A stretch of 64,000 nucleotides of DNA from the NCBI GenBank assembly GCA_000717735.1, contig JOBE01000035.1, forward strand, positions 94,442 to 158,441. Reading direction: 5' to 3'. This DNA comes from Streptomyces griseoluteus. Lineage in GTDB: Bacteria > Actinomycetota > Actinomycetes > Streptomycetales > Streptomycetaceae. The translations under genes and the position numbers were made by a program. This document shows, in pieces, positions 1 through 8,038 of this stretch (position 1 is the first letter of the stretch; every line of letters begins with the position of its first letter). The notes under the pieces were generated by a model. That model ran no database searches. It saw only the letters and a list, made by a program, of their open reading frames with translations, and was not told where the DNA came from.

Positions 1-100
1 TTCCGCCCGTCTGCTCCCCGCACCCGCGGGGATGGTCCCACTCCATGTGGAGGCGAACCACCACGAGCACTCTGCTCCCCGCACCCACCTTGACGAGCGA
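1..100 (+). CRISPR. Distal end of a type I-E CRISPR array
   Basis: A 29-bp repeat lies at 11-39. Its inner palindrome (CCCCGC...GCGGGG) and GGTCCC ending are typical of actinobacterial type I-E repeats. It is followed by a 32-bp unique spacer (40-71). A second repeat starts at 72 and matches the first for 15 bases (72-86), then diverges. Bases 1-10 would be the tail of another spacer. The 61-bp period is the I-E value. A repeat whose 3' half is degenerate normally marks the leader-distal end, so the leader and the rest of the array should lie to the left, outside this window, transcribed rightward. Only one intact repeat is visible, so array length and cas genes cannot be judged here. Confidence 0.8.
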
Positions 101-140
101 CAGCACCGCGCGCGTGGTGACGGACTGGTTGACGAGGCGG

Positions 141-395
141 TCAGGGGCCGGCGAACAGCCACAGGACCGGGACGGCGTCGAGGTCGGCGTCGTGCCGGTA
201 GACGACGGAGATACCGCGGCCGCCGGTCTGCTCGGGAAGGGCTCCGACGGCGAGGGTGTCGGTGCCAGGCAGCGGCCGGCCCTGGCCGGGGTCTTCCTCG
301 AGGGAGCGGCGGATGGTCTCGACGGCGGCCTGCTCGCGTCTGGTGAGTTCGGCGAGGATCTTCTCGGCGGCGTCGGAGTGGAACGCGTGGGTCAC
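141..395 (-). CDS. Small RelE/ParE-like toxin candidate
   Basis: 84 residues, starting at a GTG that overlaps the stop of the upstream gene (392..688) by four bases. The protein has an N-terminal helix-rich half and a C-terminal half with alternating hydrophobic residues (ISVVYRHDADLDAVPVLWLF), which resembles the compact fold of RelE/ParE-type toxins. Coupling to a small upstream partner fits a type II toxin-antitoxin pair, and its position beside a CRISPR array is a common defence-island setting. No catalytic residues can be assigned with certainty. The call rests on size, coupling and general shape; a plain hypothetical protein is the alternative. Confidence 0.5.
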   Translation of the reverse strand: MTHAFHSDAAEKILAELTRREQAAVETIRRSLEEDPGQGRPLPGTDTLAVGALPEQTGGRGISVVYRHDADLDAVPVLWLFAGP

Positions 396-688
396 CGACT
401 GCTGGCCTCGTGGAGCTTGCGGCGGAGTTCGGCAGCAACGTCGTCGGCGGTGCGGGCGATCGCGGCCTCGGCGTTCGGGTCGCGGCGGAGCAGGACGCGG
501 TGGCGGTAGGCCTGGGTGATCTCGCGGACGCGGGTGAGGTCGTCAAGGTCGACGGCGCCGAGTTCGGCGTCGAATCGCTGCCGGTCCCCGGGGAAACCGT
601 GCGCGGTGAGGGCTTCACGGAGTTCGGCGAGGGTCCGCATGGGCGGCACAGGGCCGGTCTGGCCGGCGTACCCGGGTTGTGCGGTCAC
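392..688 (-). CDS. Antitoxin-like small protein (possibly DUF6247-like)
   Basis: 98 residues from a GTG at 688, chosen because a GGGGAGG ribosome site sits just upstream; longer reading to 820 is possible but has no such site. The N-terminus is proline/glycine-rich. The core (residues from about 17) reads as an AELREAL helix followed by acidic segments and a tail of amphipathic helix ending in RRKLHEAS. This pattern of a short flexible start and helical, charged body recalls DUF6247-type proteins paired with small toxins in Streptomyces. Its stop overlaps the start of the 84-residue partner, so the two are translationally coupled. The family assignment is inferred from memory of the pattern, not from a search. 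Confidence 0.5.
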   Translation of the reverse strand: MTAQPGYAGQTGPVPPMRTLAELREALTAHGFPGDRQRFDAELGAVDLDDLTRVREITQAYRHRVLLRRDPNAEAAIARTADDVAAELRRKLHEASSR

Positions 689-875
689 GTGGGCCTCCCC
701 GGGGCGTCGTTCCTGTCGCCTGCCAGGGTACGCGGCTGCGGACTGGCGGGACCGGCAGCGGGCGACCTTCTCGCCCCCCCCAGTGATCAGCGCCCTCGCG
801 AGGCGGTCGTCAGATCGCACTCACGGCCGACCGGTTCGTAGACAGCACCACCGGAAGGATTGGTCGTCGAGCACT

Positions 876-1208
876 GTGATCCGGCTATTCCTGGTGAAGT
901 CGCGGCGCGGCAACGCGCTGCTTGAGTACGAGGCGCAGGTGCGGGCCAGGTTGGAGCAGCCTCACCTTGAGGTGAGCACCAGATCGTTCACGGTGGTGTT
1001 GTGGGCGCACGCGTTGTGCGCGGTGCTGCTGGGTGTGGCCGCGGGGGTCGGCTGGATCGGTAGGGGGTGGATGGTCCTCGCGCTGGCGCAGTTGATCGGG
1101 ACCTCTGTGTTCTACCCGGCAGGGCGGAAGCCCCTGCCGGGTTGGGCCGCGGGCTACCGCCTGGCCGATGATGCGAGCGGGGCCGGCGCGAGGAAGGCGA
1201 AGGCGTGA
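876..1208 (+). CDS. Small two-span membrane protein
   Basis: About 110 residues from GTG 876 (GTG 894 is a second option; neither has a strong ribosome site). A charged N-terminal stretch of about 40 residues is followed by two hydrophobic segments (around VVLWAHALCAVLLGVAAGV and WMVLALAQLIGTSVFYPAG) joined by a short glycine turn, and a charged C-terminus. The stop codon overlaps a GTG start of the following coiled-coil gene (GTGA at 1205-1208), which supports the reading frame as a real gene and links the two products. Family not recognised. A membrane anchor for the neighbouring coiled-coil protein is possible but unproven. Confidence 0.5.
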   Translation: MIRLFLVKSRRGNALLEYEAQVRARLEQPHLEVSTRSFTVVLWAHALCAVLLGVAAGVGWIGRGWMVLALAQLIGTSVFYPAGRKPLPGWAAGYRLADDASGAGARKAKA

Positions 1209-2010
1209 GCGGATACGACTCCCTGAACGTGGGCGAGGAACACGGCCGCCGCATCGACGCGCTCAAGCGCAGCCAGGACACCTTCGAACGCGCCACCGAA
1301 CACGCCTTGGCCAACCTCAAGTCGATGCTGTCCGACATCGGGAGACGGTGGAGCGCTTGGAGGACGGGGAGCGCAGCACGACGCGGCGCTTCGACACCCT
1401 GGAGGCGGACCCTCAGGAAGCGAAGGAGACCGCCGAGGCACGCTCCGACGAGCTGGAGGAGTCCGTCTCCACGACGCAGACGGGGCTGGAGAGGCTGACC
1501 ACGCGGGTGAGCGCCCTGGAGCGGCACCTGCGGCAGGCCGAGGGCGCCGTCGTTGTCGACCTGGACGTCGACCGCGGAGGGAAGCCCAGAGGTCTCGGTC
1601 TCGTTGTCGAGGAGGGACTCGATGCCGAGGAAGCGCTCCTCTCCGCGTACCAGCGCAACCTCCTCCGTCTCCGGATCACCCACTACCAGCAGGCGAAGCA
1701 GGCGCTGGCCGGGCACCGCTCCACCGTCCGCGACGCCGCGGCCGTACTGGCGTCCACGGCGGCCGGCGACCCGCGCCGCAGGAAGGCCGAGCAGACGTTC
1801 CCCAAGGCCGCGGCCGAGGCGCAGAAGGGCGAGGAACGGATCGGGCGGCTGGCCGAGAGCGCCCAGGGTGCACGAGCCGAGCAGGCTGCGGACAACGCGC
1901 GCCGTGCAAAGTCGGCAGCGGTCATCGAAGCCGGCCAACGGTCACACACCCAGCTGCGGATGCGCCTACGCAGCCGCCTGTCCGACGCGGAGTTCCTGGA
2001 GAAGGGCTGA
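1205..2010 (+). pseudogene. Coiled-coil protein gene with a frameshift
   Basis: The gene starts at GTG 1205, coupled to the membrane-protein gene upstream. The first 45 codons read in one frame up to the codons for SDI at about 1339. The clear continuation (ETVERLEDGERS and on) is in another frame, so one base is missing or two are extra between 1337 and 1345. Rejoined, the product is about 268 residues: long heptad-like stretches rich in E, L, R and Q, with TTRVSALERHLRQAEG typical of a coiled coil, then an alanine-rich helical C-terminal half. Function unknown. Because the rest of the frame is open to 2010, a sequencing indel is as likely as true inactivation. Confidence 0.55.
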
Positions 2011-2451
2011 CGAGAGAGCGGAGCGAGTCAGCGGTAATCCATCCGGACGATCCGCCCAGCGAAACCGCCCCGCTCGCCCGCTGTAGGTGCCCATTTCCGA
2101 TGTCCTTTCACCTTGACGGTGATCTCTGTGCGGCCCATGGGACAAAGCAGTGAGACGAACTCCTGTCTGATTGTTCGCCCGCAGTAGTACTGATCCCGGT
2201 CCCCATCTATGCAGCCGTGTTCTCCGGCGTGATCGTTGAGATCGCAGGTGGTCGAGACCGGGGGCGTCGGCCGCCGGTCTCGCTGTTCGGGGGTGGGGTA
2301 TGCCGTATGTGGTCGGCGAGATCTCTGGCGGCGGCGGTGCCTGCCGGGGCCGCTTGCCGGGGCTGTCAGTCGTGGCGATGTGATCGTTTGCCTGACCGGC
2401 ACCGTACGAGCGTCCTATGGTTTGCCGCGTGGACGTCAGCGGAGGGGTTCG
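2011..2451. other. 441-bp intergenic stretch, possible gene remnant on the minus strand
   Basis: The stretch separates the coiled-coil gene from the P450 and is less GC-rich than its surroundings. On the minus strand an open frame ends at 2028, and its last 70 codons look protein-like (cysteine pairs, EITVKVKGHRKW, GGFAGRIVRMDYR), but no start with a ribosome site is visible near 2260. It may be the 3' remnant of a small gene or chance. No promoter, repeat or RNA gene was recognised. Confidence 0.3.
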
Positions 2452-3852
2452 GTGCCGACTGTGGCGGAGCGGATGTCGGGTCTGGTGAAGGACGCGCCGG
2501 GGGCGTGGCCTCTCCTCGGGCACCTTCCGCAATTGCGGCGCGGGCCGTTGGGGTTCATGAAGTCGTTATCGGGCCACGGTGCGCTGGTCCGGATCCGACT
2601 GGGTCCGGTGCGGGCGTATGTGGTCTGCGAGCCAAGGTTGGTGCAGCAGATGCTCCGCGAGCCGGCGGTATTCGACAAGGGCGGGATGCTCTTCGACAAA
2701 GCCCGCCAGATCGTGGCGAACGGGCTGGCGACCAGTGCGTGGACCGAGCACCAGCGCCAGCGTCCGCTGGTACAGCCCGCCTTCACGCGGGCCAGGCTGG
2801 AGGCGTATACGCAGGTCATGGCTGAGGAGTCCGACGTACTGATCGGGGCGTGGCAAGCCGAACGGCCGGTCGACATCGCGGAACAGATGGTCGTGTTGTT
2901 CGCGCGGATCACCGCACGCACGCTGTTCGGTTCCGATCTGGACCGAGCTTCCATCGCGACTGTCCAGCGAGCCATCCCCATCGTCGCCGAGGGCGTCTAC
3001 CGGCAGATGACCGCACCGCTACGGGTGTGGGAGAAGCTGCCCACATCCGCCAACCGGAAGTACCGCCGGGCGGCGGCGGACCTGCACGCAGTCATCGACC
3101 GGGTCATCGACGAGCACGAGGGCGTCAAGGGCGACCGCCCCGACGGCGAGGACATGCTGTCGGCGTTGTCGGAAGCCCGTGAGGGCGAGGACAGGCTGAG
3201 CAGGGCGGAGGTCCACGAGCAGATCTTCACGTTCATGATGGCCGGAGTCGAGACCACCGCGACCGCCATGTCGTGGACCCTGCACCTGCTCGCCCGGCAC
3301 CCCGAAGTCCAGGAACGTCTGCACTCCGAAATCGTCGGCGTCCTCGGAGGGCAGGTGCCCACCGTCAAGGACCTCTCCCGCCTGGAGTACACCCGCGGCG
3401 TACTGACCGAGGCGATGCGCCTGTACCCGCCGGTCTGGCTGCTCACCCGTTCCACGACCGCCGACGCCGGCCTGGGCGAGTGGCGCGTGCCCGCGGGAAG
3501 CGCCGTGGTGTTCAGCCCCTACATGCTCCACCATGACGCGCGGCTCTTCCCCGATCCCGAGCGTTTCGACCCCGACCGCTGGTGCTCCCCGCGTGGCGAC
3601 AACGCCGGTCAGCGTGGCCTGTTCCAGTTCGGCGGCGGCGCACGCAAGTGCATCGGTGACGTCTTCAGCCTCACCGAGGAGTTGATCGCCCTCGTGGCGA
3701 TCAGCACCCGATGGCGCCTGACTCCGGGGCCTGGCCCCGAGCCCCGGCCGGTTGCCAAGGCCGTGCTGACGCCCGACCGCGTCAGCGTCGTCGCCCACCC
3801 GCGCCCGGCGCCCGGCCGCGACGGCGGCGGCCGGGGGCCCGACCGGCCGTAG
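2452..3852 (+). CDS. Cytochrome P450 of the terpene locus
   Basis: 466 residues from GTG 2452, chosen over the much longer open frame because GGAGGGG ends four bases upstream and the protein then begins just before the proline-rich AWPLLGHLPQL hinge. Key P450 features are visible: I-helix AGVETTAT, K-helix ExxR in EAMRLYPP, the PERFDPDRW segment, and the haem loop FGGGARKCIG with Cys400 as thiolate ligand. The fuller F-x-x-G-x-R-x-C-x-G loop and long B' region resemble the CYP families found beside bacterial terpene cyclases. It lies 175 bp ahead of a prenyl diphosphate synthase and a cyclase on the same strand, so oxidation of the cyclised terpene is its likely job. No ferredoxin or reductase gene is nearby. 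Confidence 0.9.
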   Translation: MPTVAERMSGLVKDAPGAWPLLGHLPQLRRGPLGFMKSLSGHGALVRIRLGPVRAYVVCEPRLVQQMLREPAVFDKGGMLFDKARQIVANGLATSAWTEHQRQRPLVQPAFTRARLEAYTQVMAEESDVLIGAWQAERPVDIAEQMVVLFARITARTLFGSDLDRASIATVQRAIPIVAEGVYRQMTAPLRVWEKLPTSANRKYRRAAADLHAVIDRVIDEHEGVKGDRPDGEDMLSALSEAREGEDRLSRAEVHEQIFTFMMAGVETTATAMSWTLHLLARHPEVQERLHSEIVGVLGGQVPTVKDLSRLEYTRGVLTEAMRLYPPVWLLTRSTTADAGLGEWRVPAGSAVVFSPYMLHHDARLFPDPERFDPDRWCSPRGDNAGQRGLFQFGGGARKCIGDVFSLTEELIALVAISTRWRLTPGPGPEPRPVAKAVLTPDRVSVVAHPRPAPGRDGGGRGPDRP

Positions 3853-4027
3853 AACAGGCCCGGGCGTGTAGCTCTCCCACCTCGGCTCATCCCCTAGCGG
3901 CGGCCACAGCGTGCCCACCCGCGTGGCGAACCATGTCCGGGGCCAGCCCGCCGCGCACCGCACCAGCCGCTCCGCACCACACACGCGCCGTCACCATCCA
4001 CCACGACCGCACAGACGAGGAGCCAGC

Positions 4028-5071
4028 ATGGCAGCGCAACCGACAGCAGTGCCCCGGGCCAGAACAGCAGGTCAGATCCTGGCCGGTGCCGCGCGTGCGG
4101 TCGACCCGGCCCTGCGCCAGGCCGCCCGCCACTTAGCACCGCCGGTACGCCGACTGACGGACTACCACCTCGGCTGGACCGACGCCCAGGGGCGCCCGGC
4201 CACCGTGCCGGGCAAGGCCCTGCGCCCGGCACTGGTCCTCCTGGCATGCCAGGCCGTGGGCGGCCGGGCGGCCCAGGCCCTGCCCGCCGCGGTCGCGGCC
4301 GAACTCGTCCACAACGCCTCCCTGTTGCACGACGACGTCATCGACAACGACCAGCTGCGGCGTCACCGGCCCACCGTTCAGGCCCTGTTCGGCATGCCCG
4401 CGGCCATTCTCGCCGGCGACGCGTTGTTCTTCCTCGCCGTACAGACCCTGGCACAGGCGCCCGAACCACTGTGCGGCACCGGCCTGCAGTGGCTGACGAC
4501 GACCGTGCAGGAGCTGATCGACGGTGAGTACGCCGACACCACCCTCGAACAGCGCCCCGATCCGGTCAGCCTGAGCGAGGCCGCCGCGATGGCCGACGCG
4601 AAGACCGGCTCGCTGATCGCCGTCTCCTGCGCCCTGGGGGCCCTGGCGGGCGGAGCCGACGCGCGGCGCACCGCCCATCTACGTGACTTCGGTACGCACC
4701 TGGGCCAGTGCTTCCAGCTCGCGGACGACATCCTCGGCATCTGGGGTGACCCGGCCGTGACGGGCAAGCCGCGTCTGGCCGACCTGCAGGCGCGCAAGAA
4801 GAGCCTGCCCGTGGTGGCCGCACTGTCGGCGGACAACGAACCCGCCCGTGAACTCGGTGCCCTGTACGCCACTTCCCGCCCGCTGGGCTCCGGCGAACTC
4901 GAACGGGCCGCCCACCTCGTCGAGGCCGCCGGCGGACGTGACTGGGCCGTCGGCCAGAGCCGCCACCACCTGGGTCGGGCCCTGGAGAACCTGCGCGCAG
5001 CCGACCCCGCGCCGGTGGCCGAAGCCGACCTCACCCGTCTGGCCCACCTCGCCGCCGACCGGACCCGCTGA
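4028..5071 (+). CDS. Polyprenyl (probably geranylgeranyl or farnesyl) diphosphate synthase
   Basis: 347 residues from ATG 4028, preceded by GAGGAG at a good distance. It condenses isopentenyl diphosphate with allylic diphosphates. Visible motifs: GKALRP (Lys63/Arg66, diphosphate binding), first aspartate-rich motif DDVID at 102-106, the KTGSL segment near 192, and a second aspartate region FQLADDILGIWGD (Asp233, Asp234, Asp241). The DDxLGIWGD form is the usual one in actinobacterial synthases paired with terpene cyclases, where it replaces a strict DDxxD. Gene position between a P450 and a class I cyclase indicates it supplies that cyclase. Chain length cannot be fixed: the residues just before the first DD are SLLH, which lack a large aromatic stop, compatible with C15-C20 or more. 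Confidence 0.93.
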   Translation: MAAQPTAVPRARTAGQILAGAARAVDPALRQAARHLAPPVRRLTDYHLGWTDAQGRPATVPGKALRPALVLLACQAVGGRAAQALPAAVAAELVHNASLLHDDVIDNDQLRRHRPTVQALFGMPAAILAGDALFFLAVQTLAQAPEPLCGTGLQWLTTTVQELIDGEYADTTLEQRPDPVSLSEAAAMADAKTGSLIAVSCALGALAGGADARRTAHLRDFGTHLGQCFQLADDILGIWGDPAVTGKPRLADLQARKKSLPVVAALSADNEPARELGALYATSRPLGSGELERAAHLVEAAGGRDWAVGQSRHHLGRALENLRAADPAPVAEADLTRLAHLAADRTR

Positions 5072-5094
5072 AACCCGCACCCCAGGAGCACCCC

Positions 5095-6159
5095 ATGACC
5101 GCATCCGCCCGCGCCGCCGCATTCGAGCTGCCCACCTTCTGGGCCCCGATCGCCCCCCTCGCCAACGCCGACACCCAGGCCATGGCCGGGGAGATCGGCC
5201 ACTGGCTTCAGCGGACCGGGGTGTGCCCCGACGCCGAGCACGCCGCCCTGATGGGCGCCGTCGGCGCCTACGGCACCGCCGCCACCATCCCCTCCGCCAC
5301 CGGCCTGAGCGCCCGGACCATGGCCCGCTACATGGCCTGGGGCTTCGCCCTGGACGACGAAGGCGACCGCGCCGGCGCGTCCGAGGACAGCCTCCACCAG
5401 CTCATCCGCCGCGCCGCCCGCCTCGTCCAGGTCATGGAAGCACCCGACGTCCTCACACCCGATGACGACGTCTGGGTCCGGGCCTGGGCCGACATCGCCC
5501 AGGACCTGCACACCATCGCCCAGCCCTCAGCCCTGCGCCGGGCCATCGACGGATTCCGCGGCTACGCACTGGGCATGGTCCACGAAGCCTCCCTCCAGCG
5601 GACCGCCACCCTGCCGTCCCTCGACGACTACCTCGCCTTCCGCTACGCCCACGGCGCCGGCGACGCCGTAGCCGCCATGGTCGAAATCTCCACCGGCGTC
5701 GACATCCCCGCCCACGAGATCGACTCGCCCGCCGCACGCGCCGCCACCCAGACCGCCCTGACCATCGCGCTGCTCGACAACGAACTCCTCTCCCGCCACA
5801 AGGAGACGGAACGCGGCGAATACGACTGCAGCCTCATCCGCGTCCTGCGGAACGAAGACCCCCACCTCACCCTCCAGGAAGCCGTCGAGGGGGCCAATGC
5901 CCTACGCAACCGCATCCTGGACACCTTCCTCAAACTCCGCGACACCCTCCACCTCCATGCCGGCCCCCAACTGCGCACCTACCTCGAAGCCCTGGGCCAC
6001 CTGATCGCCGGCGTCACGATGTGGAGCGCCACCTCCCCCCGCTACGTCAGCGACACCTCTCCGACCGGCGAACCCCGGCTGTCCGACACCGACACCGACC
6101 GGCACCGCCCGCTGACCCTTCCGATGGACATCGCACGCTGGAACCGCTTCACCGAATGA
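5095..6159 (+). CDS. Class I terpene synthase (cyclase)
   Basis: 354 residues, 23 bp after the prenyl synthase, with AGGAG at 5084-5088. All hallmarks of a bacterial type I terpene cyclase are present and correctly spaced: aspartate-rich DDEGD at 87-91, diphosphate-sensor Arg183, metal-binding NSE triad N229-x3-S233-x3-E237 within ELLSRHKE, and the RY pair at 316-317. Arg183 is 46 residues before the NSE motif, as in characterised cyclases. The second NSE residue is Glu rather than Asp, a tolerated variant. The product cannot be predicted from sequence; the partner synthase suggests a sesqui- or diterpene. Gene order P450-synthase-cyclase resembles small Streptomyces diterpene loci. Confidence 0.92.
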   Translation: MTASARAAAFELPTFWAPIAPLANADTQAMAGEIGHWLQRTGVCPDAEHAALMGAVGAYGTAATIPSATGLSARTMARYMAWGFALDDEGDRAGASEDSLHQLIRRAARLVQVMEAPDVLTPDDDVWVRAWADIAQDLHTIAQPSALRRAIDGFRGYALGMVHEASLQRTATLPSLDDYLAFRYAHGAGDAVAAMVEISTGVDIPAHEIDSPAARAATQTALTIALLDNELLSRHKETERGEYDCSLIRVLRNEDPHLTLQEAVEGANALRNRILDTFLKLRDTLHLHAGPQLRTYLEALGHLIAGVTMWSATSPRYVSDTSPTGEPRLSDTDTDRHRPLTLPMDIARWNRFTE

Positions 6160-6393
6160 AGCGGAACGGGACGGGACAGCGCGCCCGGTCGACCGGCTCG
6201 GGGTGCCCGGCGGCGATCCGTACGGTCGAGCGGGTAGTCGCCCCTGTCGTAAGCCTGCTCGGGAGAACCAGCCCTGGGCATCGAAGGCGAGCGCGAGGTC
6301 TCGCGGGACGTGAGGTCGGCCGGATCCCGCTCGTGAAGGTCCACGGCCCCTGTGCACTGAATATCGGGGACGGCGTCCGCAGCGAGCCCAGCA

Positions 6394-6636
6394 CGCAACA
6401 TCCGCGCCGCTCAAGCAGCCGGCGTCGACGCCGTGGTGTCCGTGGGGCAGGCCGAGGGGCGACGCTGGTGCTCCCTCGAAGGAACCGCCGTCATCAAGGA
6501 CGACCCGGCCTCCGTGGCCGACGCCGAGCGCCGGTACACCGCGCGGTACAAGACGCCGCGGGTGAACCCGAACCGGGTCGTCATCGAGATCACCGTCACC
6601 CGCGCCCTGGGCACCGCGAAGCCTTCCGGATGGTAG
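6394..6636 (+). pseudogene. 3' remnant of a pyridoxamine-5'-phosphate-oxidase-like gene
   Basis: The frame from about 6394 encodes a segment that looks like the C-terminal half of an F420/FMN-dependent PPOX-fold enzyme: NIRAAQAAGVDAVV, a strand pair ending in WCSLEGTAVI, an acidic helix, then YKTPRVNPNRVVIEITVTRALG and stop. The family's N-terminal half is missing: an in-frame stop lies at 6358 and no start with a ribosome site precedes the homologous part. It therefore appears to be a leftover of a deleted gene. The sequence between the cyclase stop (6159) and 6393 shows nothing else recognisable. Confidence 0.6.
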
Positions 6637-6670
6637 CCCTCCAGCGTCACCGGGAGGTCGGAATACAGCC

Positions 6671-6703
6671 GACGATCCCCGGTTTCCGAAACCGGGGATC
6701 GTC
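6671..6703. terminator. Perfect 15-bp hairpin between convergent genes
   Basis: An exact inverted repeat with 15-bp arms (GACGATCCCCGGTTT and its complement) and a 3-base CCG loop. It lies downstream of the PPOX remnant and 82 bp beyond the 3' end of the convergent DUF5655-like gene, so it probably acts as a bidirectional terminator. There is no U-tract, as is usual in Streptomyces. Confidence 0.8.
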
Positions 6704-6784
6704 CGGACCATAGAGGGCACACCGCCACTCCCTGCCCCCGTCGAAAAGCCCCGCCCAGTCACCACCAGGACCTCGGCACTACGC

Positions 6785-7653
6785 CTACGCGTACGACAGC
6801 CGGAACAGCTCCAGCGCTCGCTCCACGTCCTTCTCGGAGCGCAGCTGGACCTCCAGGTCGCCCGTGCCGTGATGGCCCAGCCCCGTCACGTCCCGGGTGA
6901 AGCCCGGCACGAGCTCGACCGTGTCCGGCACGACCTTGAGGTACACCAGCAGCTTGGCCTGCCTCGGCGTGACGCAGGCGAAGTTCCGCAGCCGCTGGTA
7001 CGCGTCGTACTGCTTGCGCTCGACCTTCGTCACGCCCTCGCCCAGCCCCAGCGCGTCTCGTCGACGACGGCCGCCAGCTCCGTCATGGCCTCGGCCCGCC
7101 GGCGGGGCGACTCCCCTTGCCCGCCCCGGATGCGCTTCCTGCGGGGCGGGCTGCCCTGGGCAGCGACCGAGGCGACGGTCTCCAGCGCGATGTGGTGCTC
7201 GCCGAGCATGGTGTAGCGCACGAGGTCGATGGAGCGGCGGTGCTCGCGCACCGCGTGCAGGTCGTAGCGGGTGAAGCCGCCGGCGACGCAGATCAGCCGG
7301 GGCGCGCTCCACAGAACTCCGGCGGCAGCCGCCGGACCGAGCCGCTCGCGGACCAGGACCTCGAACTCCTCTCGATGGTCCATCAGCCAGGCCACGTAGA
7401 ACAGGCCCTGCGACAGCACCCCGGGGGCCGTCGCCCGCTTGTACTCGACGATCACCGGCGAACCGTTCTCGTCCAGCCCGAGCGAGTCGATGCGCCCACC
7501 ATGAGCGGGGCCGGTGCTGTACTCGGTCGCCAGGAAGCGGACCCCGAGCGTGGGCTCCATCGCGCTCTCGACGAGCGCCTGCACATCAGCCTCAGCCAGC
7601 CACGGAGCGACCTCGGTCACGCCGTTCGTCGTGTCGAACAGCTTCAGGTTCAC
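6785..7653 (-). pseudogene. NucS-like/DUF5655 protein gene with a frameshift
   Basis: The gene starts at GTG 7653. The first 200 codons encode an endonuclease-like N-terminal domain (SLGLDENGSPVIVEYKRAT, the D-x-n-E-x-K nuclease core) and a charged linker. At about 7045-7060 the open frame is lost after AAVVDETR, and the continuation GLGEGVTKVERKQYDAYQRL, with the DUF5655 domain (NFACVTP, LLVYLKV, GFTRDVTGLGHHGTGDLEV), lies in another frame and ends at 6785. Together they make a full-length product of about 289 residues of the DUF5655/DUF91-like family. One indel explains the break, so it is either a recent pseudogene or a sequence error. Confidence 0.7.
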
Positions 7654-7887
7654 CCACCCCCGCGCTTGTGATCACCAGCACAACACCGTTGGCGTCCACT
7701 CCGGAAGCTCCGCTGCAGCACCAACCGCATCACCGGCATCGTGAAGGCCGTCCTCGCCCTCCCCCACGCCTCGACCTGAGGAACCTGAGGTTGGAAAACG
7801 CTCAGCGGTGGGCCTAGCAGGGTCAGATCGCGTCTGGGACACACGAGAAGCCGCGGCTGCCGTTCGTGCACTGACCACTCGGCTCCG

Positions 7888-7917
7888 CCACGGCCACGGC
7901 CACGGCCACGGCCACGG
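7888..7917. repeat. Five tandem CCACGG hexamers
   Basis: Five exact copies of a 6-bp unit. The repeat sits within the 385-bp gap between the DUF5655-like gene and the PadR gene. Apart from this repeat and a short dyad near 8000, nothing was recognised in that gap. Confidence 0.85.
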
Positions 7918-7995
7918 CTGATCATGGACGGCGTGACACGGCCTTGAGAAGCGTGTGCCGGATCCATTGACGCCCCCTCCGCTCAGCACCTACAA

Positions 7996-8018
7996 CACTG
8001 AACACATAGATGACAGTG
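7996..8018. promoter_or_regulatory. Candidate PadR operator
   Basis: Short inverted repeat CACTG-N13-CAGTG, 20 bp upstream of the PadR start codon. The surrounding bases are locally AT-richer. PadR proteins commonly autoregulate from dyads in this position, but the arms are only five bases, so this is tentative. Confidence 0.35.
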
Positions 8019-8038
8019 CACATAGGAGCGGTGGGCCG

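Noticed and set aside
2236..2451. N-terminal extension of the first P450
   Set aside because: The extension lacks P450 similarity and the ribosome site lies just before GTG 2452.
3585..3605. Second CRISPR-like motif CTCCCCGCGTGGCGAC inside the P450 gene
   Set aside because: It is a part of a coding sequence and lacks periodic copies.
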